Positions 14,229 through 22,100 of a DNA stretch of 31,508 bases are shown one piece after another. Within the stretch, counting starts at the first letter, position 1. The number at the start of each line of letters is the position of its first letter. Under the pieces are notes generated by a model, which searched no databases, was not told the origin of the DNA, and saw only the letters and a program-made list of their open reading frames with translations. Position numbers and translations under genes: made by a program. The DNA comes from Candidatus Zixiibacteriota bacterium (GTDB lineage: Bacteria; Zixibacteria; MSB-5A5; SM23-73-2): the NCBI GenBank assembly GCA_030615745.1, contig JAUWYR010000027.1:1-31508 (forward strand). The letters run 5' to 3'.

Positions 14229-14471
14229 ATGAAGGTTACAATTTATTCATCCCCCACCTGAGTGGATTGCCAGGCGGCGAAAAGGTTCTTTTCGCAAAAT
14301 GGAGTTGAGTTTGAAGACAAAAATGTGGAGGAGCCGAGATTCAGAGATGAGTTGGTGGAAAAATATGGCAGAATGGCGACGCCAACCATTATCATCGACG
14401 ATGAAGTCATCCTGGGTTTCGGAATAAACAAAGAAAAGATTGTGAAAAAATTAAACATAAAAGGAGGATAA
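14229..14471 (+). CDS. Glutaredoxin-like selenoprotein (UxxC), Sec at codon 11
   Basis: Reading TGA 14259-14261 as selenocysteine gives 80 residues starting MKVTIYSSPT-U-VDC. This is the glutaredoxin/NrdH N-terminus with Sec in place of the first Cys of CxxC. The rest fits the fold: ATPTIII (cis-Pro strand, GRMATPT) and the C-terminal helix. An SD (GAGG, 14218-14221) sits 7 nt before ATG 14229, upstream of the TGA, so ribosomes are set to read into it. A hairpin at 14277-14295 fits a bacterial SECIS. Likely a cytosolic thiol-disulfide oxidoreductase in the copper operon. Alternatives: a nonsense mutation of TGC/TGT, or a start at GTG 14262 that loses the catalytic residue and first strand. 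SelA/B/C genes are not in this window. Confidence 0.75.
14259..14295 (+). promoter_or_regulatory. In-frame UGA and putative bacterial SECIS hairpin
   Basis: Downstream of UGA (14259-14261), GCGAAAAG and CUUUUCGC (14277-14284 and 14288-14295) form a perfect 8-bp stem with a GUU apical loop; opening the top pair gives GGUUC. Bacterial SECIS elements need a stem-loop with a G-U in the apical loop about 16-37 nt after the UGA; here the loop G lies 24 nt after the UGA's last base. The hairpin is within coding sequence, as expected for bacteria. Confidence 0.68.
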
Positions 14472-14475
14472 GAAG

Positions 14476-14727
14476 ATGGCTGGAACCAAGTTAAATCCTT
14501 TGGCCTTGGGATATGCTGCAGCAATTTTCTCTGCAGCGATAATGTTGTTGTTGGGAATAGGAGGAAATATCGGAGTTTATGCTGGCGCCGCTGAGCAGAT
14601 GGAGAAATGGCATATGTTCTTTTCCCTCAGCATCGGCGGAATAATTGCAGGGATCGTAGAGGCAGCTATTCACAGCTTTGTAATTGGATTTGTTTTTGGA
14701 TGGCTGTATAACAGATTTGTAAAGTAA
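14476..14727 (+). CDS. Small two-TM membrane protein (DUF5676-like)
   Basis: 83 residues with two hydrophobic segments (about 8-35 and 48-75) and a short Lys/Arg end; the first begins LNPLALGYAAAIFSAAIMLL. The pattern resembles DUF5676 proteins seen in metal-resistance operons, but I assign this from general resemblance only. Its SD (AAGGAGG, 14461-14467) overlaps the end of the selenoprotein gene, so the two are likely coupled. Function unknown. Confidence 0.75.
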   Translation: MAGTKLNPLALGYAAAIFSAAIMLLLGIGGNIGVYAGAAEQMEKWHMFFSLSIGGIIAGIVEAAIHSFVIGFVFGWLYNRFVK

Positions 14728-14809
14728 GAAATGGTAAAATGGCAATTAGAATTCAGGATAAACAAGGAGACATTGCAAAACATTAAACCTTGAAAGGAGG
14801 TGAAGAAAG

Positions 14810-15271
14810 GTGAAAAGATACTGGAAAACTATCGGGGCTATCTCTTTAGTTTTTATCGTTGTCGTTCTATTCGGATCATTCAGTTTTTCCCAGCAGGAGA
14901 AGGGCATGAAGCAACAGAAGGGTATGATGGGTGGCATGATGGGATCCATGGACAACATGATGGGGCAGTGCGACCAGATGATGAATAAGATGGACATGAT
15001 GATGGGACAGAAAATGAGCTCTGGTTGCATGGGGATGATGAACATGAGAGGTATGGGAATGATGATGGGTAATATGTCCCAGAACATGAAGAGAATGATG
15101 GAGAACATGGATTCGGTGATGATGAACGAGGAGATAATGAAAGACGAGGTGATGAAGAAGCACATGGGAGAGATGCAGAAACACATGCAGATGATGACCG
15201 AACACATGCAGGGGGTCATGAACAGCATGCAGGATATGACTAAGAGAATGGAGGAGGCGGAGTCTAAGTAA
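14810..15271 (+). CDS. Exported methionine-rich protein, probable copper binder
   Basis: 153 residues. An N-terminal signal peptide or anchor (K/R then ISLVFIVVVLFGSFSFS) is followed by an extremely Met-rich domain: 43 of 153 residues are Met, mostly as MM, MMG and MxxM, with only two Cys. Met clusters bind Cu(I) in the periplasm. The second half (about 90-150) becomes helical, with MKxHM/MQ-type spacing. GTG start with AAAGGAGG at 14793-14800. It lies just upstream of copA, so a periplasmic Cu(I) sponge or chaperone is the natural guess. Silver binding is possible. I do not recognise a named family. Confidence 0.8.
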   Translation: MKRYWKTIGAISLVFIVVVLFGSFSFSQQEKGMKQQKGMMGGMMGSMDNMMGQCDQMMNKMDMMMGQKMSSGCMGMMNMRGMGMMMGNMSQNMKRMMENMDSVMMNEEIMKDEVMKKHMGEMQKHMQMMTEHMQGVMNSMQDMTKRMEEAESK

Positions 15272-15272
15272 C

Positions 15273-15366
15273 ACCTGCAGAAGTTTGGTTTAGATCTCCA
15301 TGTGCACAGAGTTGTCTGCAGGTAAAACCGTTGCCAGGGAAGGAAGACAATTCCTTTCCTGGCGGC
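15273..15366. repeat. Two inverted repeats between the Met-rich gene and copA
   Basis: ACCTGCAG (15273-15280) pairs with CTGCAGGT (15316-15323). Next, CCAGGGAAGGAA (15334-15345) pairs with TTCCTTTCCTGG (15351-15362) around GACAA, with one G-U pair, and the stem can extend with flanking G-C. No T-run follows. These could be an mRNA-stabilising or attenuating structure that lowers copA relative to the genes before it. Confidence 0.5.
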
Positions 15367-15419
15367 AAAATCATTCCTTATCAAAGATGTAATTTTCTGT
15401 ATCTATGAGGAGGTAAGCA

Positions 15420-18053
15420 ATGCCCCGAGATTTAGTTTGTGGAATGGAAGTAAAAAAAGGAGAGGCCGCAGGGGTTTCAGGTTATAAGGGGAAGAAGTAC
15501 TATTTCTGTTCAAAAAATTGCCAGGAAAAGTTTGATCAAGCTCCAGAAAAATACATCCAATCAGGAATAGATTCAAAGACAAAAGTAAAGGATACCTCCA
15601 GAGAAACCAAAGTTGAGCAACTTGAAAGGGTAGATCTTCCTATAGGGGGAATGACCTGCGCCAGCTGTGCCCAGACAATCCAAAAAAGTCTCTTGGAATT
15701 AAAAGGTGTAAACAAAGCTTCAGTGAACTTCGCCACCTCCAGGGCCACCCTAACATATGATCCCCAGCAAGCAGAAGTAGAAAATTTCATCTCTGCTATT
15801 CGGAAAAGCGGTTATGATGTAGGAACCGCCTTCATAGAAGTGCCCATTCAGGGGATTGACTGCGCCTCATGTGTTCAGAAGATCGAGAAAGCTTTACTTG
15901 CCACCAAAGGGGTAACCCAGGCAGTGGTAAATTTAGCTACTCAGAAGGCTAAGGTTGAATATTTGCCTTCAGAAACCCGTCTGGATGAGGTCAAAGATGC
16001 GATAGAATCCACCGGTTATAAGGTGATGGAAATCCCTACAGAAGAACAGGTGGAGGATGTGGAGAGGGTTCAAAGGGAGAAGGAATACAAAAAGTTAAAA
16101 AAGAAGTTTTTGGTCGGTCTGGTAATAAGTGTGCTGATATTCTTGGGCAGCTCTGAATGGATCCCCGGGGTACCAGAGATTTGGCGAAACTTTCTTGTGT
16201 TGTGGATTTTGGCAACGCCGGTTCAGTTTTGGGTGGGCTGGCAATTTTACCGGGGAGCCTGGGGAGCTTTCATCCACAGAAATGCAGATATGAATACTCT
16301 CATAGCTGTGGGCACCTCTGCGGCTTATCTTTATAGTGTGGTGGCTACCTTATTACCCGCCTTATTTACCAGAGGGGGCATAGAACCAAAGGTATATTTT
16401 GACACCTCCACTATCATCATCACCCTAATCCTTTTGGGAAAGCTTTTGGAAGCCAGAGCTAAAGGTCAAACCTCTGAGGCTATACGAAAGCTGATGGGGT
16501 TGCAGGCCAAAACTGCTCGGGTAATAAGGGAGGGAAAGGAAACGGATATTCCAGTGGAGGAGGTCTTAGTCGGAGATGTGGTGTTAGTAAGACCTGGAGA
16601 GAGGATTCCAGTAGATGGAATCATTAAGGAGGGCAAATCCTCAGTGGATGAATCTATGATAACCGGAGAGAGTATCCCTGTAGAAAAAAGCGAAGGGGAT
16701 GAGGTTATCGGAGCCACCATAAACAAGACTGGAACTTTCAAGTTTGAGGCCATCAAGGTGGGAAAGGATACCGCTTTAGCTCAAATCATAAAATTAGTTC
16801 AAGATGCTCAGGGATCCAAAGCCCCCATACAAAGATTAGCCGATGTGATCTCTGGCTATTTTGTCCCCATTGTGATTTCTATTTCTATTGCTACCTTTAT
16901 AATCTGGTTTGACTTCGGACCAAATCCAGCTTTAACCTTTGCCCTTTTGAATTTCGTGGCGGTTATGATTATCGCCTGCCCCTGTGCTTTAGGATTAGCT
17001 ACTCCCACCGCCATAATGGTGGGAACCGGAAAGGGAGCTGAGCACGGAGTTTTAATCAAGGGAGGAGAAAGCTTGGAAACGGCGCACAAGCTTACCACCA
17101 TCGTCTTTGACAAGACCGGAACTTTAACCAAGGGACAACCCGAGGTAACAGATATAATTTCAGCAAATAATTTCACCCCAAAGGATATCTTAGAATATGC
17201 CGCATGTGCTGAGAAGGGTTCGGAACATCCCCTGGGAGAAGCCATTGTTAAAAAAGCTACCGGGGAAAACATAGAACTTTCTGATCCTAAAGATTTCAAT
17301 GCCATAGCCGGGCATGGAATAGAAGCCAATATCAACAAACGTGAAGTAATCCTGGGAAACCTAAAACTCATGCATGACCGAAAAATAGAATTAGGTGACC
17401 TCGAATCTAAATCAGAGAGATTGGCTAATGATGGGAAGACCCCCATGTATGTGTCTATTGATGGGAGGGCTGCCGGGATCATTGCAGTGGCAGATACCTT
17501 GAAACAGAATTCGAGAAAGGCAGTGGAGGATCTCCACAAGCTTGGTCTGGAAGCGGTGATGCTTACCGGCGACAATCCAAGGACTGCTGAGGCTATTGCC
17601 AAGAAAGTGGGAATTGATAAGGCGCTCTCAGAGGTGCTTCCTGAGGATAAAGTTCGTGAAGTGAAAAGGTTGCAATCAAAGGGGAAAGTAGTAGCTATGG
17701 TTGGGGACGGAATAAACGACGCACCGGCTTTAGCCCAGGCGGATGTGGGAATCGCTATCGGAACCGGAACAGATGTAGCTATGGAGGCTTCGGATATAAC
17801 CCTGATTAAAGGAGATCTTCAGGGCGTGGTGGCAGCCATTGAATTGAGCAAACGAACTATAAAGACAATAAAACAAAATCTTTTCTGGGCTTTCTTCTAC
17901 AACACTGTAGGAATTCCTATTGCCGCTGGAATACTTTATCCTTTCTTTGCGATCCTCTTAAATCCAATAATCGCCTCCGCCGCTATGGCCTTTAGTTCAG
18001 TTTCAGTAGTATCTAATTCCCTCAGGTTAAGAAGATTTAGATTTAAATCTTAA
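15420..18053 (+). CDS. copA: Cu(I)-exporting P1B-type ATPase CopA with N-terminal YHS and two HMA domains
   Basis: 877 residues. A YHS/TRASH metal domain (1-47, CGM...[12 protein letters not shown]) precedes two heavy-metal-associated domains with GMTCASC (C80, C83) and GIDCASC (C148, C151). The transmembrane core has the copper signature CPC (C520-P-C522). The ATPase domains carry the TGES actuator motif, the phosphorylated D564 in DKTGT, SEHPLG, TGD and GDGINDAP. It pumps Cu(I) out of the cytoplasm. The gene has AGGAGG before ATG and is followed 11 nt later by a cupredoxin gene. Length exceeds standard CopA because of the YHS domain, which may deliver or sense copper. Confidence 0.97.
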   Translation: MPRDLVCGMEVKKGEAAGVSGYKGKKYYFCSKNCQEKFDQAPEKYIQSGIDSKTKVKDTSRETKVEQLERVDLPIGGMTCASCAQTIQKSLLELKGVNKASVNFATSRATLTYDPQQAEVENFISAIRKSGYDVGTAFIEVPIQGIDCASCVQKIEKALLATKGVTQAVVNLATQKAKVEYLPSETRLDEVKDAIESTGYKVMEIPTEEQVEDVERVQREKEYKKLKKKFLVGLVISVLIFLGSSEWIPGVPEIWRNFLVLWILATPVQFWVGWQFYRGAWGAFIHRNADMNTLIAVGTSAAYLYSVVATLLPALFTRGGIEPKVYFDTSTIIITLILLGKLLEARAKGQTSEAIRKLMGLQAKTARVIREGKETDIPVEEVLVGDVVLVRPGERIPVDGIIKEGKSSVDESMITGESIPVEKSEGDEVIGATINKTGTFKFEAIKVGKDTALAQIIKLVQDAQGSKAPIQRLADVISGYFVPIVISISIATFIIWFDFGPNPALTFALLNFVAVMIIACPCALGLATPTAIMVGTGKGAEHGVLIKGGESLETAHKLTTIVFDKTGTLTKGQPEVTDIISANNFTPKDILEYAACAEKGSEHPLGEAIVKKATGENIELSDPKDFNAIAGHGIEANINKREVILGNLKLMHDRKIELGDLESKSERLANDGKTPMYVSIDGRAAGIIAVADTLKQNSRKAVEDLHKLGLEAVMLTGDNPRTAEAIAKKVGIDKALSEVLPEDKVREVKRLQSKGKVVAMVGDGINDAPALAQADVGIAIGTGTDVAMEASDITLIKGDLQGVVAAIELSKRTIKTIKQNLFWAFFYNTVGIPIAAGILYPFFAILLNPIIASAAMAFSSVSVVSNSLRLRRFRFKS

Positions 18054-18064
18054 GGAGGTTAATT

Positions 18065-18439
18065 TTGGAAGCTAAAATAGTGATTACAATTTTAGGAATC
18101 TTGCTCATAATTTTAGTAAACTGGTATTTTTTCTTTTCAAAAAGAAAGGCAACTGTGGCTGAATTAAAAGAGAGGGGAATTCAAGAAGTTAAGGTAACTG
18201 TAAAAGGTGGCTACACTCCGGATGTAATAGTGGTTAAAAAAAACCTTCCGGTGAGAATCAATTTCTACCGGGATGAAACTGCCGAATGTTCAGATACCAT
18301 CGTCTTTGGTGATTTCAACATAAGAAAACCCCTGCCAGCATTCAAAATCACCACCATAGAATTTACTCCAGAAAAACCTGGCGAATACACCTTCACCTGT
18401 GGAATGGGGATGATGAAAGGAAAGTTAGTTGTGGAATAG
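18065..18439 (+). CDS. Membrane-anchored cupredoxin-like protein
   Basis: 124 residues. One N-terminal TM helix (about 4-24) then a short linker and a cupredoxin-type beta domain (about 40-124: VTVKGGYTPDVIVVKKNLPVRI..., ETAECSDTIVF, YTFTCGMGMMKGKLVV). The ETAECS and CGMGM motifs supply Cys and Met ligands, as in cupredoxin_1 proteins beside copper ATPases. It is probably exposed outside the membrane, accepting or buffering copper exported by CopA. TTG start chosen because AAGGAGG lies 6 nt upstream (18052-18058); no ATG is suitably placed. Confidence 0.85.
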   Translation: MEAKIVITILGILLIILVNWYFFFSKRKATVAELKERGIQEVKVTVKGGYTPDVIVVKKNLPVRINFYRDETAECSDTIVFGDFNIRKPLPAFKITTIEFTPEKPGEYTFTCGMGMMKGKLVVE

Positions 18440-18460
18440 TCGTGATGTCCTCTAGGGAGG

Positions 18461-18528
18461 TTGTCACTAAATTTGCACTTTTATAATATGAGAGTAGATC
18501 AAGCGACGTAAAAGTGTGCAAATTTTTT
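18461..18528 (+). promoter_or_regulatory. AT-rich inverted repeat with embedded promoter-like boxes and T-run
   Basis: AAATTTGCACTTTTA (18469-18483) pairs with TAAAAGTG-TGCAAATTT (18509-18525, two bulged bases), and the right arm runs into six T (18523-18528). This could end the copper operon. The same region has a perfect TATAAT (18482-18487) and TTGTCA (18461-18466) with a short 15-nt spacer, so it could instead be an operator-promoter for the next gene. I cannot decide between them. Confidence 0.45.
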
Positions 18529-18542
18529 AGATTGGAGGGAAG

Positions 18543-18880
18543 ATGAAAGAGATAAAAGCATATATCAGGACAGATACCTTAGAAAAAACCGTAAAGGCTT
18601 TGGAGGAAGCAAAGGGCCGGGGATCTCCGTGACAACTGTTCATCCGGTTGGCTATGGATTCGATCCCAATTACTTTTCGAGCTCTCAGCAGGTTACTAAA
18701 AGATATTGGCCCATAACTAAGCTGGAGATAGTCTGCTCTGACAAAGATGTGGACCGCCTGGTGGAGGTAATTAGGAGCAATTCTTACACTGGCTTAAAAG
18801 GAGACGGAATGATCTTTGTTTCCCCGGTGGGAACGGCGATTCGAATCCGAAGTGGAGAGAAGGGCGAAGCAGCACTCTAA
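18543..18880 (+). pseudogene. P-II family protein, frameshifted
   Basis: ATG 18543 (SD GGAGG close by) opens MKEIKAYIRTDTLEKTVKAL, the usual P-II start, but stops at TGA 18630-18632. The remainder continues in another frame (VTTVHPVGYGFDPNYF..., KLEIVCSDKDVDRLVEVI..., LKGDGMIFVSPVGTAIRIRSGE) to 18880. Adding one base in the CGGGGATC run near 18620 joins both into a normal-length P-II protein of about 112 residues. The T-loop (SSSQQVTKRY) is unlike GlnB, so it may belong to the metal-associated P-II-like group. Either a true pseudogene or a homopolymer sequencing error. Confidence 0.8.
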
Positions 18881-19086
18881 TATTTAGACGCTTGATCTAA
18901 TATGATTGATTACAGGAGAAATGAGAGTGTTGCTTTTGTTGGGAGAATATCTTTGGGGGCATTGCTTCTGAGTTTGATGTTAAAAGTAATTTTAAAAAAC
19001 CTCAAGAATGAGGGAATATGCTATAATAGGAGACCAGGGAATGCACGGATGAGATCCAGCATATATTCATGAAAGGAGGAACTGTT

Positions 19087-19473
19087 ATGAGCTACTATTT
19101 TAGCAAAATATTGAATATATCTTTCGAGGAAGCGATTGGAAGGGTAAATGATGAATTAAAAAAAGAGGGATTTGGTATTCTCACTGAAATCGATGTCAGG
19201 GAAACTCTCAAGAAAAAACTGAATGTGGATTTCAAAAAATACAAAATCCTTGGTGCATGCAACCCACCCTTTGCCTATCAGGCATTGCAAGTAGAGGACA
19301 AAATTGGAACGATGTTGCCGTGTAATGTCATTGTGCAAGAAGCTTCTAACGGACAGGTAGAAGTATCTGCCATAGATCCCGTAGCTTCCATGCAGGCCGT
19401 AGAGAATCCTGCGCTGAAGGAGATTGCTGCCGAAATTCGAGATAAATTAAAAAAGGTTATCGACAGTTTATAA
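19087..19473 (+). CDS. DUF302 family protein
   Basis: 128 residues: MSYYFSKILNISFEEAIGRVNDELKKEGFGILTEIDV..., ILGACNPPFAYQAL, GTMLPCNVIVQE and a C-terminal helix. These are the conserved parts of DUF302, a small alpha/beta domain seen beside metal and redox genes; its function is unknown. I chose ATG 19087 because AAGGAGG (19073-19079) lies 7 nt before it; an in-frame ATG at 19069 would overlap that SD. A perfect TATAAT at 19022-19027 may be its -10 box, without a clear -35. Confidence 0.88.
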   Translation: MSYYFSKILNISFEEAIGRVNDELKKEGFGILTEIDVRETLKKKLNVDFKKYKILGACNPPFAYQALQVEDKIGTMLPCNVIVQEASNGQVEVSAIDPVASMQAVENPALKEIAAEIRDKLKKVIDSL

Positions 19474-19639
19474 AACAACAATAAGGTATTGATGGATATG
19501 ATGAGGGGAATAAGGTGCGCAGTGTGGAGTTTGTCTAAATTTTCTCATTGGCAAAGACCAGAAGCTTGGGAGAACCCTTAAAATTATTAGCAATAAACAA
19601 CATACGAGAATGATATATTAATACAGAAAAGGAAAAAAG

Positions 19640-20677
19640 ATGGACATGCGAGGAGATGATACAATGAATCATCAACACCACAATAAACACAGCCATAATC
19701 ACCATGCTTACCGTATAGAAGAGTTCAAAAGAAAGTTAAAGTACTTATGGAAAGGTTAATGGCAAAAAGTACATGTGGGAAGCCCGAACCTCTTAAAAGA
19801 GCTAAAGATAGTGGTTGAGAATGAAGAAATAAAAAAGATTCAAAAGCAGGGTAAAACTGTTGTTTTTACTGTAGTTGATGGCAAATTCGTGGGTGCCTTT
19901 GCTCTTGCTGATAAAATAAGAGAGGAGTCCCATGAAGCGATCAAAAAGCTTAAAGAAAATGGGGTCAGAGTTTATATGCTCACCGGGGATGCAAAAGAAG
20001 TTGCAAGGTGGGTTACAAAGGAGCTGGGTATAGATGACTACTTTGCACAAGTTTTGCCCGACGAAAAAGCAGAAAAAGTTGAGTTTCTGAAGGAAAAAGG
20101 TTACAAGGTTTCCATGGTTGGCGACGGTATAAACGATGCTCCCGCTCTTGTCACAGCAGACGTTGGCATCGCCATAGGTGCTGGGACGGATGTAGCCATA
20201 GAAAGCGCAGACATAATTCTTGTAAAAAATGACCCAAGAGATGTTTCAAAGGTTGTAGACCTTTCAGGGAAAACATACTCAAAGATGGTTCAGAATCTGT
20301 GGTGGGCAGCAGGTTATAATATTGTGGCTATACCATTAGCGGCTGGAGTATTGTATAATATGGGCATTGTAATAAACCCCGCAATTGGAGCTATGCTTAT
20401 GTCCTTAAGCACCGTTATAGTTGCCATTAATAGCCAGATTTTGAGAAAATATGAACCAAAGGAGGTAAAATTTATGGAGAAAAAACACATAACCAAAGAT
20501 CCGGTTTGCGGAATGGAGGTAGAGCATGAAAAAGCTTATGGGACGATTGAGCATCAGGGAAATCTCATCTATTTCTGCTCAGGAAAATGCGAAGAGGAAT
20601 TCAAGAAAAATCCCAAAAAATATTTATCAAAGATGAAAAAGGAAGAACACGAAGAATATAAACACCATCATCACTGA
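19640..20677 (+). pseudogene. Internally deleted CopB-type metal ATPase
   Basis: The N-terminal 37 codons are the His-rich start of a CopB ATPase (MNHQHHNKHSHNHHAYRIEEFKRKL), ending in TAA at 19757. What follows is the last third of the ATPase. KVNGKK lies in one frame (19752-19769) and then, after one missing base, GSPNLLKEL opens at 19775, followed by [15 protein letters not shown], two or three TM helices and a YHS domain with a His tail. The CPx helix, actuator domain and DKTGT segment are gone, so it cannot pump. About 370 residues have been lost compared with a normal CopB. The remaining long frame (19775-20677) could still be translated from GTG, but no SD is evident. Confidence 0.82.
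20474..20677 (+). CDS. YHS-domain metal-binding protein, nested at the 3' end of the broken ATPase
   Basis: 67 residues starting MEKKHITKDPVCGMEVEHEK, with the YHS/TRASH pattern (VCGM...IYFCSGKCEEEF) and a C-terminal HHHH. AAAGGAGG (20458-20465) lies 8 nt before its ATG, inside the frame of the ATPase remnant, so it can be made alone even though the ATPase is dead. YHS domains bind soft metals and are often single genes beside metal pumps. It may be the only useful product left from this locus. Confidence 0.6.
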   Translation: MEKKHITKDPVCGMEVEHEKAYGTIEHQGNLIYFCSGKCEEEFKKNPKKYLSKMKKEEHEEYKHHHH

Positions 20678-20795
20678 GAGAAAATTTTGTTCTGTAGTGT
20701 CAGGTATTCTCCAGCACTGGGCAAACGTAAAAGACGTTAGTTGTTATGCTATTTAAAATAAATTTTCAAACAAACTAAAACCGAGGAGGTGCATC

Positions 20796-22034
20796 ATGAA
20801 ATGCAGAGTTATTATCATTTTTCTGGTGTGCTTGTTTGTTGCTTCCGTTACTTCAGCCCAGGAATGCGTTGACTGTCACAAGAAAATCACCCCTAATATT
20901 GTCTCCGACTGGCAATTGAGCAAACACAGCCAGAATGAGATTGACTGCTCAGTATGCCATGGGGATGGGCACAGATCAAAGCAAGATGTGGCAAAAGTGC
21001 AAATTCCAACGCCCCGGACCTGCGCGCTCTGTCATGAGATGAAGTTTCAACAATTCAAATCTGGAAAGCACGCTTTTGCCTGGGCTGCGATGAAAGCTAT
21101 GCCAACTGCCCACTGGCAGCCAATGGCGATGATGGAGGGGATGAAGGGCTGTGGCGGGTGTCATAAGATTGGATTGAAGACCGAGGGTGAGATAAAAGAA
21201 TTGAAAAAGGATGGTGCAGGGTTTGGTGTTGCCTCATGTGATGCCTGTCATACTCGTCACATCTTCTCCATTCAGGAAGCCAGGCAACCACAAGCCTGTC
21301 AAACCTGTCATATGGGATTTGACCATCCGCAATGGGAGATGTATTCATCCTCCAAACATGGTGTCAGATATTTGTTGAAGCAGAAAAAGATCCTTCCTGA
21401 AACTGCTGCTGCACCCACATGTCAGAGTTGCCACATGCAAGAGGGGAATCATGCTGTCAGAACAGCCTGGGGTTTTTTGGCGGTGCGACTCCCAATGCCT
21501 GAGGATAAAAAGTGGGCGGATGACCGAAAAACGATTTTACAAGCCTTAGGAGTGCTTGACCCCGATGGAAACCCTACTCCCAGACTTGACGTTGTAAAGG
21601 CAGCAGATGTTGTTCGACTCACTGAAGAGGATTGGCAAAAAGAAAGAGATAAGATGGTAAAGACCTGCAACCTGTGTCATTCTATTAATTTCGCCAAGGC
21701 AGAATTGCAAAAAGGGGATAAGATGATTAAAGAAGCGGATTATCTTTTGGCTGAGGCAATTCGCACCATTGCCGCATTGTACCAAGATGGCATACTTGCC
21801 AAACCGGAAAGCTATGCTTATCCATTTCCAGACTTGCTTACATTTCATGATGCGCCAACTGTGATTGAGCAGAAGCTATTTGTGATGTATTTCAAACATC
21901 GGATGAGAACCTTCCAGGGAACTTTTCACGCCAACCCGGATTATGCGTTGTGGTATGGCTGGAGTGAAATGCAGCGTGACCTGACGGAGGTTAAAACAAT
22001 GGCTGAAGAGTTGCGAAGAAGAAAGCAAAGATAG
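20796..22034 (+). CDS. Octaheme cytochrome c, hydroxylamine oxidoreductase (HAO)-like
   Basis: 412 residues with a signal peptide (1-22, VIIIFLVCLFVASVTSA). Eight CxxCH haem sites at C24, C51, C76, C119, C148, C168, C209 and C291. The long gap before the eighth, and the helical C-terminal region (KMIKEADYLLAEAIRTIAAL, FVMYFKHRM, HANPDYALWYGW), match the HAO family. It is a periplasmic enzyme. HAO oxidises hydroxylamine or hydrazine when a C-terminal Tyr cross-links the haem, whereas the Tyr-less relatives reduce nitrite or hydroxylamine. Y383 and Y387 are candidates, but only an alignment can say. GAGGAGG precedes the ATG. No partner quinone-linked cytochrome gene is adjacent. Confidence 0.87.
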   Translation: MKCRVIIIFLVCLFVASVTSAQECVDCHKKITPNIVSDWQLSKHSQNEIDCSVCHGDGHRSKQDVAKVQIPTPRTCALCHEMKFQQFKSGKHAFAWAAMKAMPTAHWQPMAMMEGMKGCGGCHKIGLKTEGEIKELKKDGAGFGVASCDACHTRHIFSIQEARQPQACQTCHMGFDHPQWEMYSSSKHGVRYLLKQKKILPETAAAPTCQSCHMQEGNHAVRTAWGFLAVRLPMPEDKKWADDRKTILQALGVLDPDGNPTPRLDVVKAADVVRLTEEDWQKERDKMVKTCNLCHSINFAKAELQKGDKMIKEADYLLAEAIRTIAALYQDGILAKPESYAYPFPDLLTFHDAPTVIEQKLFVMYFKHRMRTFQGTFHANPDYALWYGWSEMQRDLTEVKTMAEELRRRKQR

Positions 22035-22046
22035 GAAAAAAAGAAA

Positions 22047-22095
22047 GCCCGAAGGTTATTGAAGAAAAACGGGAAGGGATATGTCCCTCCCCTAC
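22047..22095. repeat. Half REP/BIME-like element
   Basis: Only the second hairpin (GGGA-AGGGA-TATG-TCCCT-CCC) and the closing CTAC (22092-22095) remain. The preceding spacer GGTTATTGAAGAAAAACGGGA is nearly the same as in the full copy at 24360-24444. The first hairpin is reduced to GCCC. Confidence 0.6.
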
Positions 22096-22100
22096 CTCTA

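Noticed and set aside
14262-14471. GTG 14262 as the start of the glutaredoxin-like protein
   Set aside because: It removes the first beta strand and the first active-site residue and has no SD; the SD lies before ATG 14229, upstream of the TGA.
14746-15384. Long minus-strand open frame opposite the Met-rich gene
   Set aside because: It is the complement of ATG-rich codons, which yields Ile/His/Met-rich nonsense; the plus strand has an SD, a signal peptide and operon context.
16856-17602. Minus-strand open frame of 248 codons inside copA
   Set aside because: Shadow of the CopA ATPase domain, which has all catalytic motifs on the plus strand.
18630-18632. TGA in the P-II gene as a second selenocysteine codon
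   Set aside because: The frame after this TGA does not encode P-II sequence; homology continues in a different frame, so a frameshift explains it.
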